Below are positions 33,987 to 42,187 of a stretch of DNA of 64,000 nt, in pieces (positions within the stretch are counted from its first letter, which is position 1; every line of letters starts with the position of its first letter). Both the position numbers and the translations under genes were made by a program. Source of the stretch: Clostridia bacterium (GTDB lineage: Bacteria > Bacillota > Clostridia > RGIG6154); NCBI GenBank assembly GCA_017626145.1, contig JAGAJK010000095.1, positions 1 through 64,000 on the forward strand, given 5' to 3'. The notes beneath the pieces were generated by a model. The model was not told the origin of the DNA, did not search any database, and saw only the letters and a program-made list of their open reading frames with translations.

Positions 33987-34850
33987 TTAGGCTTTGTTAA
34001 CGGAACCGAATAATTCCATCTTTTCCTTTACTGTTTCTTTAATTGCTTCAACACCGGGAGCAAGTAACTTTCTTGGGTCAAAGCCTTTGCCCTCTAAATC
34101 CTTACCTGCTTCAACATACTTTCTTGTTGCAGCAGCAAATGAAAGCTGACATTCTGTATTTACGTTGATTTTAGCAACACCTAAAGAAATAGCCTTTTTA
34201 ATCATATCTGCAGGAATACCTGTACCGCCATGAAGAACAAGTGGCATTGGGCTTGTAACTTTTTCGATTTCAGCAAGAACATCGAAATTAAGACCCTTCC
34301 AGTTTGCAGGATATTTACCGTGAATGTTACCGATACCTGCTGCTAAGAAGTCAACACCTAAATCTGCAATCATTTTGCATTCTGCAGGGTCAGCAACTTC
34401 GCCGCCACCTACAACGCCGTCTTCTTCGCCACCGATTGAACCTACTTCTGCTTCAACCGAAATACCCTTTGAATGAGCGATACTTATGATTTCCTTTGTC
34501 TTTTCTATATTTTCGTCAATTGGATAGTGTGAACCGTCAAACATTACTGAAGAGAAGCCTGCTTCAATAACCTTTAATGCGTGTTCATAGCTACCGTGGT
34601 CAAGGTGAATAGCAACGGGAACTGTGATACCCAATTCATTAATCATACCCTTTACCATTCCCACAACTGTTGTATATCCGCACATATACTTACCTGCGCC
34701 TTCGGATACACCCAAAATAACGGGAGAATTACATTCCTGAGCGGTTAATAAAATAGCCTTAGCCCATTCAAGATTATTAATATTGAACTGACCTACCGCA
34801 TATTTACCCTCTTTTGCTTTTTTGAGCATTTCTGCTGCTGATACTAACAT
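33987..34850 (-). CDS. fba: Class II fructose-1,6-bisphosphate aldolase
   Basis: A zinc-dependent glycolytic/gluconeogenic aldolase of 287 residues. Zinc and catalytic motifs are visible: HLDHG near residue 82 (His and Asp), EAEVGSIGGEEDG near 132, a GIGNIHGKYP His near 178, and HGGTGIP near 207 with VAKINVNTE for phosphate binding. It has its own promoter (TTGACA-N17-TATACT). It could also accept tagatose bisphosphate, but no such pathway is nearby. It is divergent from the barnase gene. Confidence 0.93.
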   Translation of the reverse strand: MLVSAAEMLKKAKEGKYAVGQFNINNLEWAKAILLTAQECNSPVILGVSEGAGKYMCGYTTVVGMVKGMINELGITVPVAIHLDHGSYEHALKVIEAGFSSVMFDGSHYPIDENIEKTKEIISIAHSKGISVEAEVGSIGGEEDGVVGGGEVADPAECKMIADLGVDFLAAGIGNIHGKYPANWKGLNFDVLAEIEKVTSPMPLVLHGGTGIPADMIKKAISLGVAKINVNTECQLSFAAATRKYVEAGKDLEGKGFDPRKLLAPGVEAIKETVKEKMELFGSVNKA

Positions 34851-34890
34851 AACCGTTTCCTCCTGTGCTTAAACATTATTTAACTATTAT

Positions 34891-34919
34891 AGTATACAAC
34901 TTTATCGTTTTTATGTCAA
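34891..34919 (-). promoter_or_regulatory. fba promoter
   Basis: On the minus strand TTGACA (34914-34919), 17 nt, TATACT (34891-34896). Confidence 0.8.
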
Positions 34920-34949
34920 TATCTTACGAAATTTTTGTCTTTGAAAACG

Positions 34950-34984
34950 TGTCATTTAATGTCACATAGCTTATTTGCTAAAAT
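34950..34984 (+). promoter_or_regulatory. TGTCA-N5-TGTCA promoter of the minor-head/barnase gene
   Basis: TGTCATTTAATGTCA (34950-34964) ends exactly 14 nt before TAAAAT (34979-34984). Sequence and spacing match the phage-like cluster promoter (9396-9430); over 25 nt starting at GAAAAC the two agree at 21 positions. Confidence 0.65.
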
Positions 34985-35009
34985 ACCATTGACAAAGGAG
35001 GTGATAGCA

Positions 35010-35525
35010 ATTTTAAATACAACTAAAAGTACAAAATGGAAAATGTGGTCATCAATAAATGACTTCCGCAGATGTTTGACTTGCGAGGGAAACCATGGTA
35101 AAATATACGAAAAGTACGAAACACCAAATCCAAAGCCACCCGCTCATTTTAACTGCCGCTGCACAATAGAAGCCTTAAAAGCTTTACTTGCAGGCACAGC
35201 AACAAATAACGGCAGTAACGGCGCAGACTGGTACCTGAAATATTTTTCAAAGCTGCCTGATTATTATATTTCGATAAATGATGCAATGGTAGTAGGTTGG
35301 AAACGCAAAAAAACTTTAAATTACTTTTGTCCCGGGAAAATGATGTTTGGCGGAACTTATAAAAACAAAAACAAACATTTGCCCGAATCACCGGGAAGAA
35401 TATGGTATGAAGCCGATATTAATTACACTTCAGGAAAACGAAACACTTCACGAATTGTCTTTTCAAACGACGGTCTGATTTTCGTTACTTACGACCACTA
35501 CCATACATTCTACGAAATTATTTAA
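35010..35525 (+). CDS. Phage minor-head (Mu-F) fragment fused to a barnase-type RNase
   Basis: About 171 residues. Residues 1-55 match the C-terminal zinc motif of SPP1 gp7/Mu F minor head proteins: DFRRCLTC, then PPAHFNCRC. After a Gly/Asn linker, residues 70-171 are a barnase-type ribonuclease. EADINYTSG (Glu73), KRNTSRI (Arg83, Arg87) and DHYHTF (His102) keep barnase's catalytic residues, while Lys27 is replaced by Ile. There is no signal peptide. No ATG/GTG/TTG follows the AAAGGAGGTGA at 34994-35004 at normal spacing; ATT at 35010 does. Two barstar genes follow. I infer a particle-associated toxin. Confidence 0.8.
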   Translation: MLNTTKSTKWKMWSSINDFRRCLTCEGNHGKIYEKYETPNPKPPAHFNCRCTIEALKALLAGTATNNGSNGADWYLKYFSKLPDYYISINDAMVVGWKRKKTLNYFCPGKMMFGGTYKNKNKHLPESPGRIWYEADINYTSGKRNTSRIVFSNDGLIFVTYDHYHTFYEII

Positions 35526-35536
35526 GGAGGATATTG

Positions 35537-35872
35537 ATGAATTACAATAATAATTCTATAAATTTTAACGATGAAAATGAAACTATAGGTGATCATATTG
35601 TTTTAGATTTCACAAACTGTAATCATTGGCATAAAATTCATACAGTTTTAAAAGAAGCTTTTGATTTCCCCGACTATTACGGAGAAAACTGGAGTGCACT
35701 TTGGGATTGCCTGCGTGAACTATTTTTCTTCGATGAAACACCGCGCACAGTAGAAATTTACGGAATAAGTTCTTTAAACGAAGAATACCAAAATTACTGT
35801 AAAACTATGCTTGAGATTTTCGATGAAGCGCAAAAGGAATTCCCTCATATGACAATAAAACATATATATTAA
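35537..35872 (+). CDS. Barstar-family RNase inhibitor 1
   Basis: A 111-residue immunity protein for the preceding barnase. The helix-2 motif FPDYYGENWSALWDCL matches barstar's inhibitory helix; Trp38 and Asp39 are kept, while Asp35, a main barnase contact, is Ser. The N-terminal 20 residues are an Asn-rich addition. ATG 35537 is 6 nt after AAGGAGG; a TTG directly upstream is less likely. It is 11 nt after the toxin stop, so it is co-translated in operon with it. Confidence 0.9.
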   Translation: MNYNNNSINFNDENETIGDHIVLDFTNCNHWHKIHTVLKEAFDFPDYYGENWSALWDCLRELFFFDETPRTVEIYGISSLNEEYQNYCKTMLEIFDEAQKEFPHMTIKHIY

Positions 35873-35897
35873 TTTTTGTTTAAATGGAGGTTTAGCT

Positions 35898-36224
35898 ATG
35901 AACGACAAGAATTACGATGAAAATGCCTTTAAGGATATTACTGAGAATCCTATTATTTTAGACTTTACCGACTGTAACCACTATGATAAAATTCACACAA
36001 TTTTAAAGGATAAGTTCGGTCTGCCCGATTATTACGGAAGAAATTGGGCTGCTTTATGGGACTGTTTAAGATACTTATTTTATGACGAGGGTGAGATTAT
36101 TGTTGAAATTTACGGTCTTAATACCTTAACAGAAGAATATCAGAACTACTGCAAAATAATGCTTGAAGTCTTTGAAGATGTGCATGAGAACACACCAAAT
36201 GTGATTTTTAAAGTAATGTCTTAA
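35898..36224 (+). CDS. Barstar-family RNase inhibitor 2
   Basis: A second barstar, 108 residues, clearly a paralogue of the first (shared ILDFTDCNHYDKIHT-type and EEYQNYCKIMLE segments). Its inhibitory helix reads LPDYYGRNWAALWDCL, with Ala at barstar position 35. It has its own TGGAGG site. Two different inhibitors beside one toxin suggest protection against related toxin variants, or gene accumulation after toxin exchange. A weak hairpin follows. Confidence 0.9.
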   Translation: MNDKNYDENAFKDITENPIILDFTDCNHYDKIHTILKDKFGLPDYYGRNWAALWDCLRYLFYDEGEIIVEIYGLNTLTEEYQNYCKIMLEVFEDVHENTPNVIFKVMS

Positions 36225-36232
36225 ACAAAAGT

Positions 36233-36257
36233 ATGCGATTGATAAACTCAATCGCAT
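36233..36257. terminator. Hairpin between converging genes
   Basis: ATGCGATTGA pairs with TCAATCGCAT over a 5-nt loop. The T-run is better on the minus side (TTTTGTTT), so it mainly serves the leftward gene. Confidence 0.5.
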
Positions 36258-36264
36258 CAGACTA

Positions 36265-38154
36265 TTATTTAAACGTTTCCTTTTTAACAACTGTCATAAA
36301 TTGTAATCCCATAAGTATCTCTGCAACCGTCCAACCGCTTTCCATACAGCATGGTGCCCAGCCAACATCGTGGGGTACTCCGTAAATTTCCATTCTGTTC
36401 ATATCAAGGGCTCTTGCCCATGCACCGTTTAGTAATATATCATTACTGCTTATTTGTGCAGAAACCATAAACGTTGCAATTTCCTGCCACTTTTTATAAA
36501 ACATTTCATCCTTCGTTACCATATAAGCATAGGAAAAAGCCATTGGAAGCCAGTTGTTTGAATATAAAAGGTCTGCAACGGGGTCGTTGTTATTAGCAAG
36601 AAGAGCACATTCACCTTTATCATTTCTTGCGCAAACTGCTTTGTAGCCTGTATCCCATTCTGCATAGCCAAATGACTTATGCTGTAATCTTTCCATGTCT
36701 TTTACAACCTTGTATAACCAGGATTTATGCTCATCGTCTTTCGTATATTCATACAGCACAGATAAAGGTAAAACAAGTCTGCACATTTCCTCTGTTTCAC
36801 TTGTTTCCCGCTTAGTTTCAGGATACTTATTCATAATAGAAGTAAGCCCTTTTACTCCTATATTTGCATACTTTTCACCCAAGCCTGCACGGGTTGCAAG
36901 AATCAACACCATATGATAATACGCATTGTAGTGAGCGCACGGTGTTCCTGCTCCGGCTTTTTTTATTTTATTTTCCCGCTCTTCGGTAAGAGTTATGCAC
37001 TCGGTTCTTGCTACTCTTAAGCCATCCTCATCTGTTGTTTCGACTAAATAATCAAGAGCTTGCTTTACATCTTCGGAATACTTACTTTCAATTCCAAAAT
37101 TCATAGCCAGCAACGTGGGTAAAATCGCTCTTGCAACGTCATCCTGATAACACACTTCCCAGGCACCTTCGGTCCAGCGAACCATACCTTTATGTTCGCC
37201 TTCTTTAATCTGCATATATTCAAAAATAAATGCTTCGGTATTTTTGAATATTTCATAACTTTCCTTATTACCGGTCACCATATAATCAAGTAAATACGCA
37301 CCGCCTACTTCACCAGTACAATCTGCACGAACTTTTTCCAAAAACTCCTGCTTACCGTTCTCGGCAGAAACAAAGTGAGAAAATCCTTCGTATACACCAT
37401 TTTCACCGTTATCAATCAATATATTTGCATTTTTAAACCACTCAAGACCTTTTTTTACAGACCGATTTACATCTTCAGGATTTTCAACCTTTTCACCTGC
37501 TGACAGTGTACAAACAGGCTTTGGGAAATCAAATTCAACTTTTTCCCCTGCTATAAACTCTATTACGCTTTTTAATATTTCTTTCCAGTTTTCCATAGGT
37601 GCAAAACGTGCACGATTAAAATTACATATACGAAAAGCTGATATTAAAATATTGTTCTTTAAAAAGAATAATGCCGGTTTACCTGAATTAAAGGTAGCAA
37701 AATCCATATCTATATGGTCGTGAGCGCAAATGTAATCATGATATGTAAGTACATTCTTACCGTTTTCAAGAAAAAGATATGTTATAAGTTCGTTATAGTG
37801 TCCATCCAAAATATCTCCTTTGGCGAGATTTGCAAATTCCACCTGTTCGTTTGAATAAACTAAACGATGATGTGTCGTTTTAGTTATATCTGCCTGATGT
37901 ATGCAATCAATTGACGCAACAAATTCGTAAAAAACTCTTTTGCCTTGCTTTGCCATTTTTTCAATTTTTACACGGTTTTTTGCCGGAAGCGTAAGAGGTT
38001 TCTTCTCCGTTCCTCCAAGGACACATACTGAATCAAATTTTTCAAAGGGAATGTTATAGTCTTTGTATGAATATACCTTAGCTCCACAGCAATATTTCAA
38101 AATAATATTTGTTAAATCGTTTTCCTTTTCTGAAATAATAAGTATCTTATTCAT
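36265..38154 (-). CDS. Six-hairpin (alpha/alpha)6 protein with an amidotransferase-like N-domain
   Basis: A 629-residue protein without signal peptide. Residues 1-210 show the strand order and a DSVCVLGG segment reminiscent of ThuA/class I glutamine-amidotransferase-like folds, but no clear catalytic Cys triad. Residues 230-629 are repeated helices with aromatic, acidic loops (GGAYLLDYMVTGN, RWTEGAWEVCYQDDVARAIL, GVPHDVGWAPCCMESGW), typical of six-hairpin glycosidase-like or lyase proteins. It is probably involved in glycan or uronide metabolism; I cannot name the family. It is monocistronic. Confidence 0.6.
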   Translation of the reverse strand: MNKILIISEKENDLTNIILKYCCGAKVYSYKDYNIPFEKFDSVCVLGGTEKKPLTLPAKNRVKIEKMAKQGKRVFYEFVASIDCIHQADITKTTHHRLVYSNEQVEFANLAKGDILDGHYNELITYLFLENGKNVLTYHDYICAHDHIDMDFATFNSGKPALFFLKNNILISAFRICNFNRARFAPMENWKEILKSVIEFIAGEKVEFDFPKPVCTLSAGEKVENPEDVNRSVKKGLEWFKNANILIDNGENGVYEGFSHFVSAENGKQEFLEKVRADCTGEVGGAYLLDYMVTGNKESYEIFKNTEAFIFEYMQIKEGEHKGMVRWTEGAWEVCYQDDVARAILPTLLAMNFGIESKYSEDVKQALDYLVETTDEDGLRVARTECITLTEERENKIKKAGAGTPCAHYNAYYHMVLILATRAGLGEKYANIGVKGLTSIMNKYPETKRETSETEEMCRLVLPLSVLYEYTKDDEHKSWLYKVVKDMERLQHKSFGYAEWDTGYKAVCARNDKGECALLANNNDPVADLLYSNNWLPMAFSYAYMVTKDEMFYKKWQEIATFMVSAQISSNDILLNGAWARALDMNRMEIYGVPHDVGWAPCCMESGWTVAEILMGLQFMTVVKKETFK

Positions 38155-38274
38155 ATTCTATTCTCCTTTTTACAACACACTACCAATCCTTTAACTTAAT
38201 TATTCCATATATCTTTTTATTTTTCTATAACATACTTGATTATTTTTAATAACATATTGACTTTTACAATATAA

Positions 38275-38307
38275 AAAAATCTCAAAGTCTTAACCTTTGA
38301 GATTTTT
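38275..38307. terminator. Terminator of the microcompartment/DeoR transcript
   Basis: AAAAATCTCAAAG (38275-38287) pairs with its complement (38295-38307), with A/T runs on both sides. Confidence 0.8.
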
Positions 38308-38311
38308 ACAT

Positions 38312-39076
38312 TTATATGATTTCATATTTGGTTTTATTTTCTTTAAACACTTTTTTAAGTCCTGCAGGGATGTCGGGGGCATCTGTTATAAAGCAACTGA
38401 TTGCGTCTAAGGGAGCAAGCTTTGCAAAGCCGACTCTTCCGATTTTACTCTTGTCACAAAGATAAAACTTTTCTTTGGAATTTGCAATCATTCTCTGCTT
38501 TATTCCGCATTCAAGCTCGTTACTTTCAAGAACGCCTTTATCTTCAGAAATACCCTTACTGCTGAAAAACACCTTACTTGCAAAGTAGCATTTTTCAATA
38601 GTATCTTCTGCAACGGAGCCGATAAATGACTGATTGTCACTTACTTTGCCACCAATTGCAATTAACTTTATTCCCTCACAGCCCGAAAGCTCGTTTATAA
38701 CTCTTATAGAATTGGTTATAACGGTTATATTGCTCATCTTCTTAAGTAGCTTTGCAATATAAAAGGTGGTGGTTGAAGCATCCAAAAATACCGTATCGCC
38801 GGGAACAATATGTTCAACTGCCGCACGTGCAACCTTTTCCTTTGATTCGGAATTTGTGTGCTTTCTTTTTTCGAGAGAAAGCTCCACGTTGTTTTCATCA
38901 ATGGGAACTGCACCGCCGTGAGTTCTTACAAGCACTTCTTGTTTTTCAAGCTTTTCAAGGTCACGTCTTACCGTTTCCTCTGCAACTGAAAACTCTGTAC
39001 TCAGCTTACTGACCCACACCGCACCGTCACGGTCCAGAATCTCTAATATCTTTTTTTGTCTTTCAAGTGCAAACAT
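38312..39076 (-). CDS. DeoR-family transcriptional regulator
   Basis: A 254-residue repressor. An N-terminal DeoR winged helix (FALERQKKILEILDRDGAVWVSKLSTEFSV-like, with EETVRRDLEKLEK as recognition region) precedes a sugar-phosphate-sensing domain (LDASTTTFYIAKLL, FIGSVAEDTIEK). It is the last gene of the microcompartment operon, 14 nt after pduL, and is the obvious local regulator. DeoR proteins usually respond to phosphorylated sugars; fuculose- or rhamnulose-1-phosphate would fit the aldolase in the same operon, but that is inference. Confidence 0.88.
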   Translation of the reverse strand: MFALERQKKILEILDRDGAVWVSKLSTEFSVAEETVRRDLEKLEKQEVLVRTHGGAVPIDENNVELSLEKRKHTNSESKEKVARAAVEHIVPGDTVFLDASTTTFYIAKLLKKMSNITVITNSIRVINELSGCEGIKLIAIGGKVSDNQSFIGSVAEDTIEKCYFASKVFFSSKGISEDKGVLESNELECGIKQRMIANSKEKFYLCDKSKIGRVGFAKLAPLDAISCFITDAPDIPAGLKKVFKENKTKYEII

Positions 39077-39090
39077 ACTTACACTCCTGT

Positions 39091-39735
39091 TTATTTTTTA
39101 ATAATGGTAACCATTGTACCGTTCTTGATTCCTGCCGAGTTGGCATCATCGGTATCGATATGCATTTCATTTCTGAAATCGTCTCTTACTCTTACCTGAA
39201 CATCGTAGAATTTTGTAGGCTTAACGGAATCAACCAAAACATCAACATAATCGTTATCCTTAATGCCGTTTTCCTCTGCAAATTTAGGTTCTAAATGAAT
39301 GTGGCGGTTTGCAATAATAACACCCTCGTTAAGATATACAACGCCTTTAGGACCTACAATTACCATCTTTTCGGAGCCTTCAATTTTACCTGAAGGACGA
39401 ACAGGAGGACTTACCTTTAAGATAAATGTATCTGTTTTTGAAATTTCAACCTGTGTGTTTGCTCTTACAGGACCAAGTACTCTTACCTTTTCAATGGATT
39501 TAAGTGAAGGACCAACTAAAGTAACACATTCTTCAGATGCATATTCTCTGCCCATAAGATACTTCTTAATTGTAAGCTCGTAGCCTTTACCGAAAAGGAT
39601 ATCAAGATGCTCACGGGAAAGATGTATATGACGCTGAGATACGCCTACTACAACTTTATCTTTATTATCTATTTTTTCCTGAACCGAAGAAATTGCTTTT
39701 CTTACGGCTTCGCGGATTACATTTTCGTCAAACAT
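39091..39735 (-). CDS. pduL: PduL-type phosphate propanoyltransferase
   Basis: Converts propionyl-CoA and phosphate to propionyl-phosphate and regenerates CoA within the microcompartment. About 214 residues with two His-rich zinc motifs, SQRHIHLS near 36 and NRHIHLEP near 145, the hallmark of the family. The first 20 residues form an amphipathic helix (ENVIREAVRKAISS), a typical encapsulation peptide. ATG 39735 is 10 nt from AAAGG; TTG 39741 is 4 nt away and also possible. No propionate kinase lies in the locus. Confidence 0.92.
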   Translation of the reverse strand: MFDENVIREAVRKAISSVQEKIDNKDKVVVGVSQRHIHLSREHLDILFGKGYELTIKKYLMGREYASEECVTLVGPSLKSIEKVRVLGPVRANTQVEISKTDTFILKVSPPVRPSGKIEGSEKMVIVGPKGVVYLNEGVIIANRHIHLEPKFAEENGIKDNDYVDVLVDSVKPTKFYDVQVRVRDDFRNEMHIDTDDANSAGIKNGTMVTIIKK

Positions 39736-39751
39736 AGCCAATCAGCCTTTC

Positions 39752-40390
39752 TTAACTTTCTGTATCAAAAAACTTCATTACTTCAGCATGAGGGTTAGCA
39801 ATAACAGCGTCACCGAACTTTTCGCCTAAAGCTGTTGCTGACTTAATACCTGCTTCAATTGCAGCCTTAACTGCTGAAACGTGACCCATTATAACAAAGG
39901 TAACAAGTCGTCCGCCAAGTCTTTTTTCAGTATGGATAACCTTAACGTCAGCCGCCTTTAACATATCGTCAAGACCTGCGATAGCTGCAACAAGACCCTG
40001 AATTTCCAGAAGTCCGATTGCTTCGTACTGCTTTATTGGTGTTTCAACTCCGATAAAACTCTTTGGAAGCTTTTTGTTATACTTATCCTTGTTGATATCA
40101 AGCTTGTAACCCATTAATTCAACCATATCGCCGGGATTTGCGATTACGTGTGAAATAATGTACTTACCTTCATTTTTAGCATATTCAACGCCTGCATCAA
40201 CTGCCGCTCTTACTGCGGCAACCTCACCTTCGATTTTAACAATCATAACCAAAGGAGCAGGAGCTGTTGCACTTTTAGGTCTGTTTCTGTCCATTGCAAC
40301 AACGGCTACATCAGCAGTTTTTGCCGCTAAATCCGCAACACAAACAGCTGTCGTGAAACTGTAAACCTCAATCATTCCTAATGCTTTCAT
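39752..40390 (-). CDS. Tandem-domain BMC-T shell protein
   Basis: A 212-residue protein with two BMC domains, residues 1-95 (ALGMIEVYSFTTAVCVADLA) and about 120-205 (AIGLLEIQGLVAAIAGLDDML). Such proteins form pseudohexameric trimers that tile the facets. The first domain has a longer insert (residues 34-45, RNRPKSATAPAP) that could shape the pore. No Fe-S cysteine is seen near the pore, unlike the PduT-like protein upstream. The role is probably in gated transport of larger metabolites. Confidence 0.88.
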   Translation of the reverse strand: MKALGMIEVYSFTTAVCVADLAAKTADVAVVAMDRNRPKSATAPAPLVMIVKIEGEVAAVRAAVDAGVEYAKNEGKYIISHVIANPGDMVELMGYKLDINKDKYNKKLPKSFIGVETPIKQYEAIGLLEIQGLVAAIAGLDDMLKAADVKVIHTEKRLGGRLVTFVIMGHVSAVKAAIEAGIKSATALGEKFGDAVIANPHAEVMKFFDTES

Positions 40391-40425
40391 TTATTTTCAC
40401 CTTTCGTAAGTTGCGTTTAGTAAAA

Positions 40426-41826
40426 TCACACAATGTGTAAGCCGTCAGCCATTACACATCTTCTCTGACGTGTAAACGAACGTGCAGATGTCAATCCTTC
40501 ACCTGTAGGACCTGCGATTGTAAAGGTTGTATGACCCTCGCCGCCTGCACCGATACCTGCATATGAAGGAGCGTTCTTAACAAAAATTGTTGTTTCAACC
40601 GCTCTTGCGAATGCTGTTAAATGGTCAACATTCTTTGAATGAATGTGAGCTGAATGTCTGTTTCCGTGTTCTGCCTGACAAGCAAGGTCAATTGCTTCTT
40701 CAATATCGTTTACTCTTACGATAGGAAGAACAGGCATCATCATTTCAACCTGAACGAATGGGTGGCTAAACTGTGTTTCACAGATAACAAGTTTTGCATC
40801 TGCATCAATACCGATAGCCTTTAAGAACTTTTTAGCATCTCTGCCTACCCAGTCTTTGTTTATTCCCCACTTACCGTTTTTCTGAACAAGACAAACCTTC
40901 ATAAGCTGTTCAATCTGTTCGCCCTTAATAAGGTAAGCGCCGTTCTTTGTCATATTATCAATAAGCTCGTCTGCAATGTTCTTAAGAGCAAAGCACTCTT
41001 TTTCTGCAATACATGGGAGGTTATTGTCAAAGCTTGCACCGTTTACGATATCTTTAGCAGCTTTAGCAATATCTGCTGAATCGTCAACAATTACAGGTGG
41101 ATTACCTGCACCTGCACCGATTGCTTTCTTACCTGAAGAAAGAAGAGCCTTAACAACGCCGGGACCGCCTGTTGCAACAAGCATTTTAACATCAGGACAA
41201 GCCATCATTTCGTCCGAGCTTTCCTTGGTAGGATTCTTAACTGTAACAACTAAGTTCTCCGGGCCGCCTGCTTCCTGAATTGCTCTGTTTACTAAGTCAA
41301 CAGCGTAGTTTGCTGTTTTCTTTGCATTTGGATGTGGGTTGAATACAACCGCATTACCGCCTGCAATCATACCGATTGTGTTACAGATAACTGTTTCAGA
41401 TGGGTTTGTTGAAGGTGTGATACTTCCGATAACACCAAATGGTGCCATTTCGATTAAAGTAAGACCGTCATCACCTGTTTTAACTCTTGGTTCCAAATCT
41501 TCTGTACCGGGAGTTTTCTTTGCAACAAGCTGATGCTTGATAATCTTATCAGCAACGTTACCCATACCTGTTTCTTCAACGCCTAAAACAGCCATATTTT
41601 CAGCTTCTTCGAGAGTAAGCTTTCTGATTATTGAAATCATTTCCTCTCTCTGTGCTACTGTATAACTTCTGAATTCTTTGTAAGCCTTTTTAACTGCTTC
41701 CAATGCTTCACTCATAGTGTCAAAAACACCCTTCTGCTTGCCGGCAGTATCAAGTGCTCCGCTTGCAGTTACGTCGCCTACAACCTTTTCAACTATTTCT
41801 CTGATGTACTTTTCGTTAAGTTCCAT
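40426..41826 (-). CDS. pduP: CoA-acylating aldehyde dehydrogenase (PduP-like)
   Basis: Oxidises propanal to propionyl-CoA with NAD+ inside the microcompartment, 466 residues. An N-terminal encapsulation helix (NEKYIREIVEKVVGDV) and linker precede the ALDH fold. The catalytic Cys lies in DNNLPCIAEKE near residue 270, the NAD-binding SITPSTNP near 135 and VATGGPGVV near 215. Partners are the glycyl-radical diol dehydratase, pduL and the alcohol dehydrogenase. Upstream the operon is interrupted by an oppositely oriented small gene. Confidence 0.93.
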   Translation of the reverse strand: MELNEKYIREIVEKVVGDVTASGALDTAGKQKGVFDTMSEALEAVKKAYKEFRSYTVAQREEMISIIRKLTLEEAENMAVLGVEETGMGNVADKIIKHQLVAKKTPGTEDLEPRVKTGDDGLTLIEMAPFGVIGSITPSTNPSETVICNTIGMIAGGNAVVFNPHPNAKKTANYAVDLVNRAIQEAGGPENLVVTVKNPTKESSDEMMACPDVKMLVATGGPGVVKALLSSGKKAIGAGAGNPPVIVDDSADIAKAAKDIVNGASFDNNLPCIAEKECFALKNIADELIDNMTKNGAYLIKGEQIEQLMKVCLVQKNGKWGINKDWVGRDAKKFLKAIGIDADAKLVICETQFSHPFVQVEMMMPVLPIVRVNDIEEAIDLACQAEHGNRHSAHIHSKNVDHLTAFARAVETTIFVKNAPSYAGIGAGGEGHTTFTIAGPTGEGLTSARSFTRQRRCVMADGLHIV

Positions 41827-41884
41827 TTTCCATCATACCTTTCCGCCCCACGAGGCTAAAATTTAAGAAAATTCATTTTAGGTA

Positions 41885-41913
41885 TTGCGCAAGATAAATT
41901 TGTGTGGTATACT
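41885..41913 (+). promoter_or_regulatory. Promoter of the ribbon-helix-helix gene
   Basis: TTGCGC (41885-41890), 17 nt, TATACT (41908-41913), 37 nt before the start codon. Confidence 0.55.
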
Positions 41914-41949
41914 TAAATCATAAAATCAATTCCGAAAGGTGATGATTAA

Positions 41950-42171
41950 ATGTCAAAATCAACCGATTATAAAAACAAATTTATCGCACAGAAGTACGAC
42001 CGAATCAACTTAACCGTTCCAAAGGGCCTCAAGGAAGAAATTTCCCAGCGTGCCGAAGAGCTTGGTTTAAGTGTCAACGGTTACCTGAACGCTCTTGTAA
42101 AGAAGGATTTTGAAAGCCATATTCTTCGTTCAAATGACAGAAGACGTGAAATGGACGTTTTCCTTCTCTAA
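41950..42171 (+). CDS. Small ribbon-helix-helix-like DNA-binding protein
   Basis: A 73-residue basic protein. YDRINLTVPKGLKEEISQRAEELGLSVNGYLNALV has the beta-strand/helix/helix order of Arc/CopG proteins, as in many antitoxins. It lies on the plus strand between the two halves of the leftward microcompartment operon, with its own promoter, an AAAGGTGATG-type ribosome binding site and terminator. No toxin gene is adjacent, so it is more likely a solitary regulator or a relic. It may control the flanking operon. Confidence 0.75.
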   Translation: MSKSTDYKNKFIAQKYDRINLTVPKGLKEEISQRAEELGLSVNGYLNALVKKDFESHILRSNDRRREMDVFLL

Positions 42172-42187
42172 AAGAATCTATTCTTAT

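Noticed and set aside
34914-34918. An extra TGTCA half-site upstream of the barnase promoter
   Set aside because: It is the complement of the TTGACA -35 box of the divergent fba promoter, and its spacing differs from that in the particle cluster.
41950-42171. A toxin-antitoxin pair
   Set aside because: Only the ribbon-helix-helix protein is present; no toxin-sized frame lies on either side.
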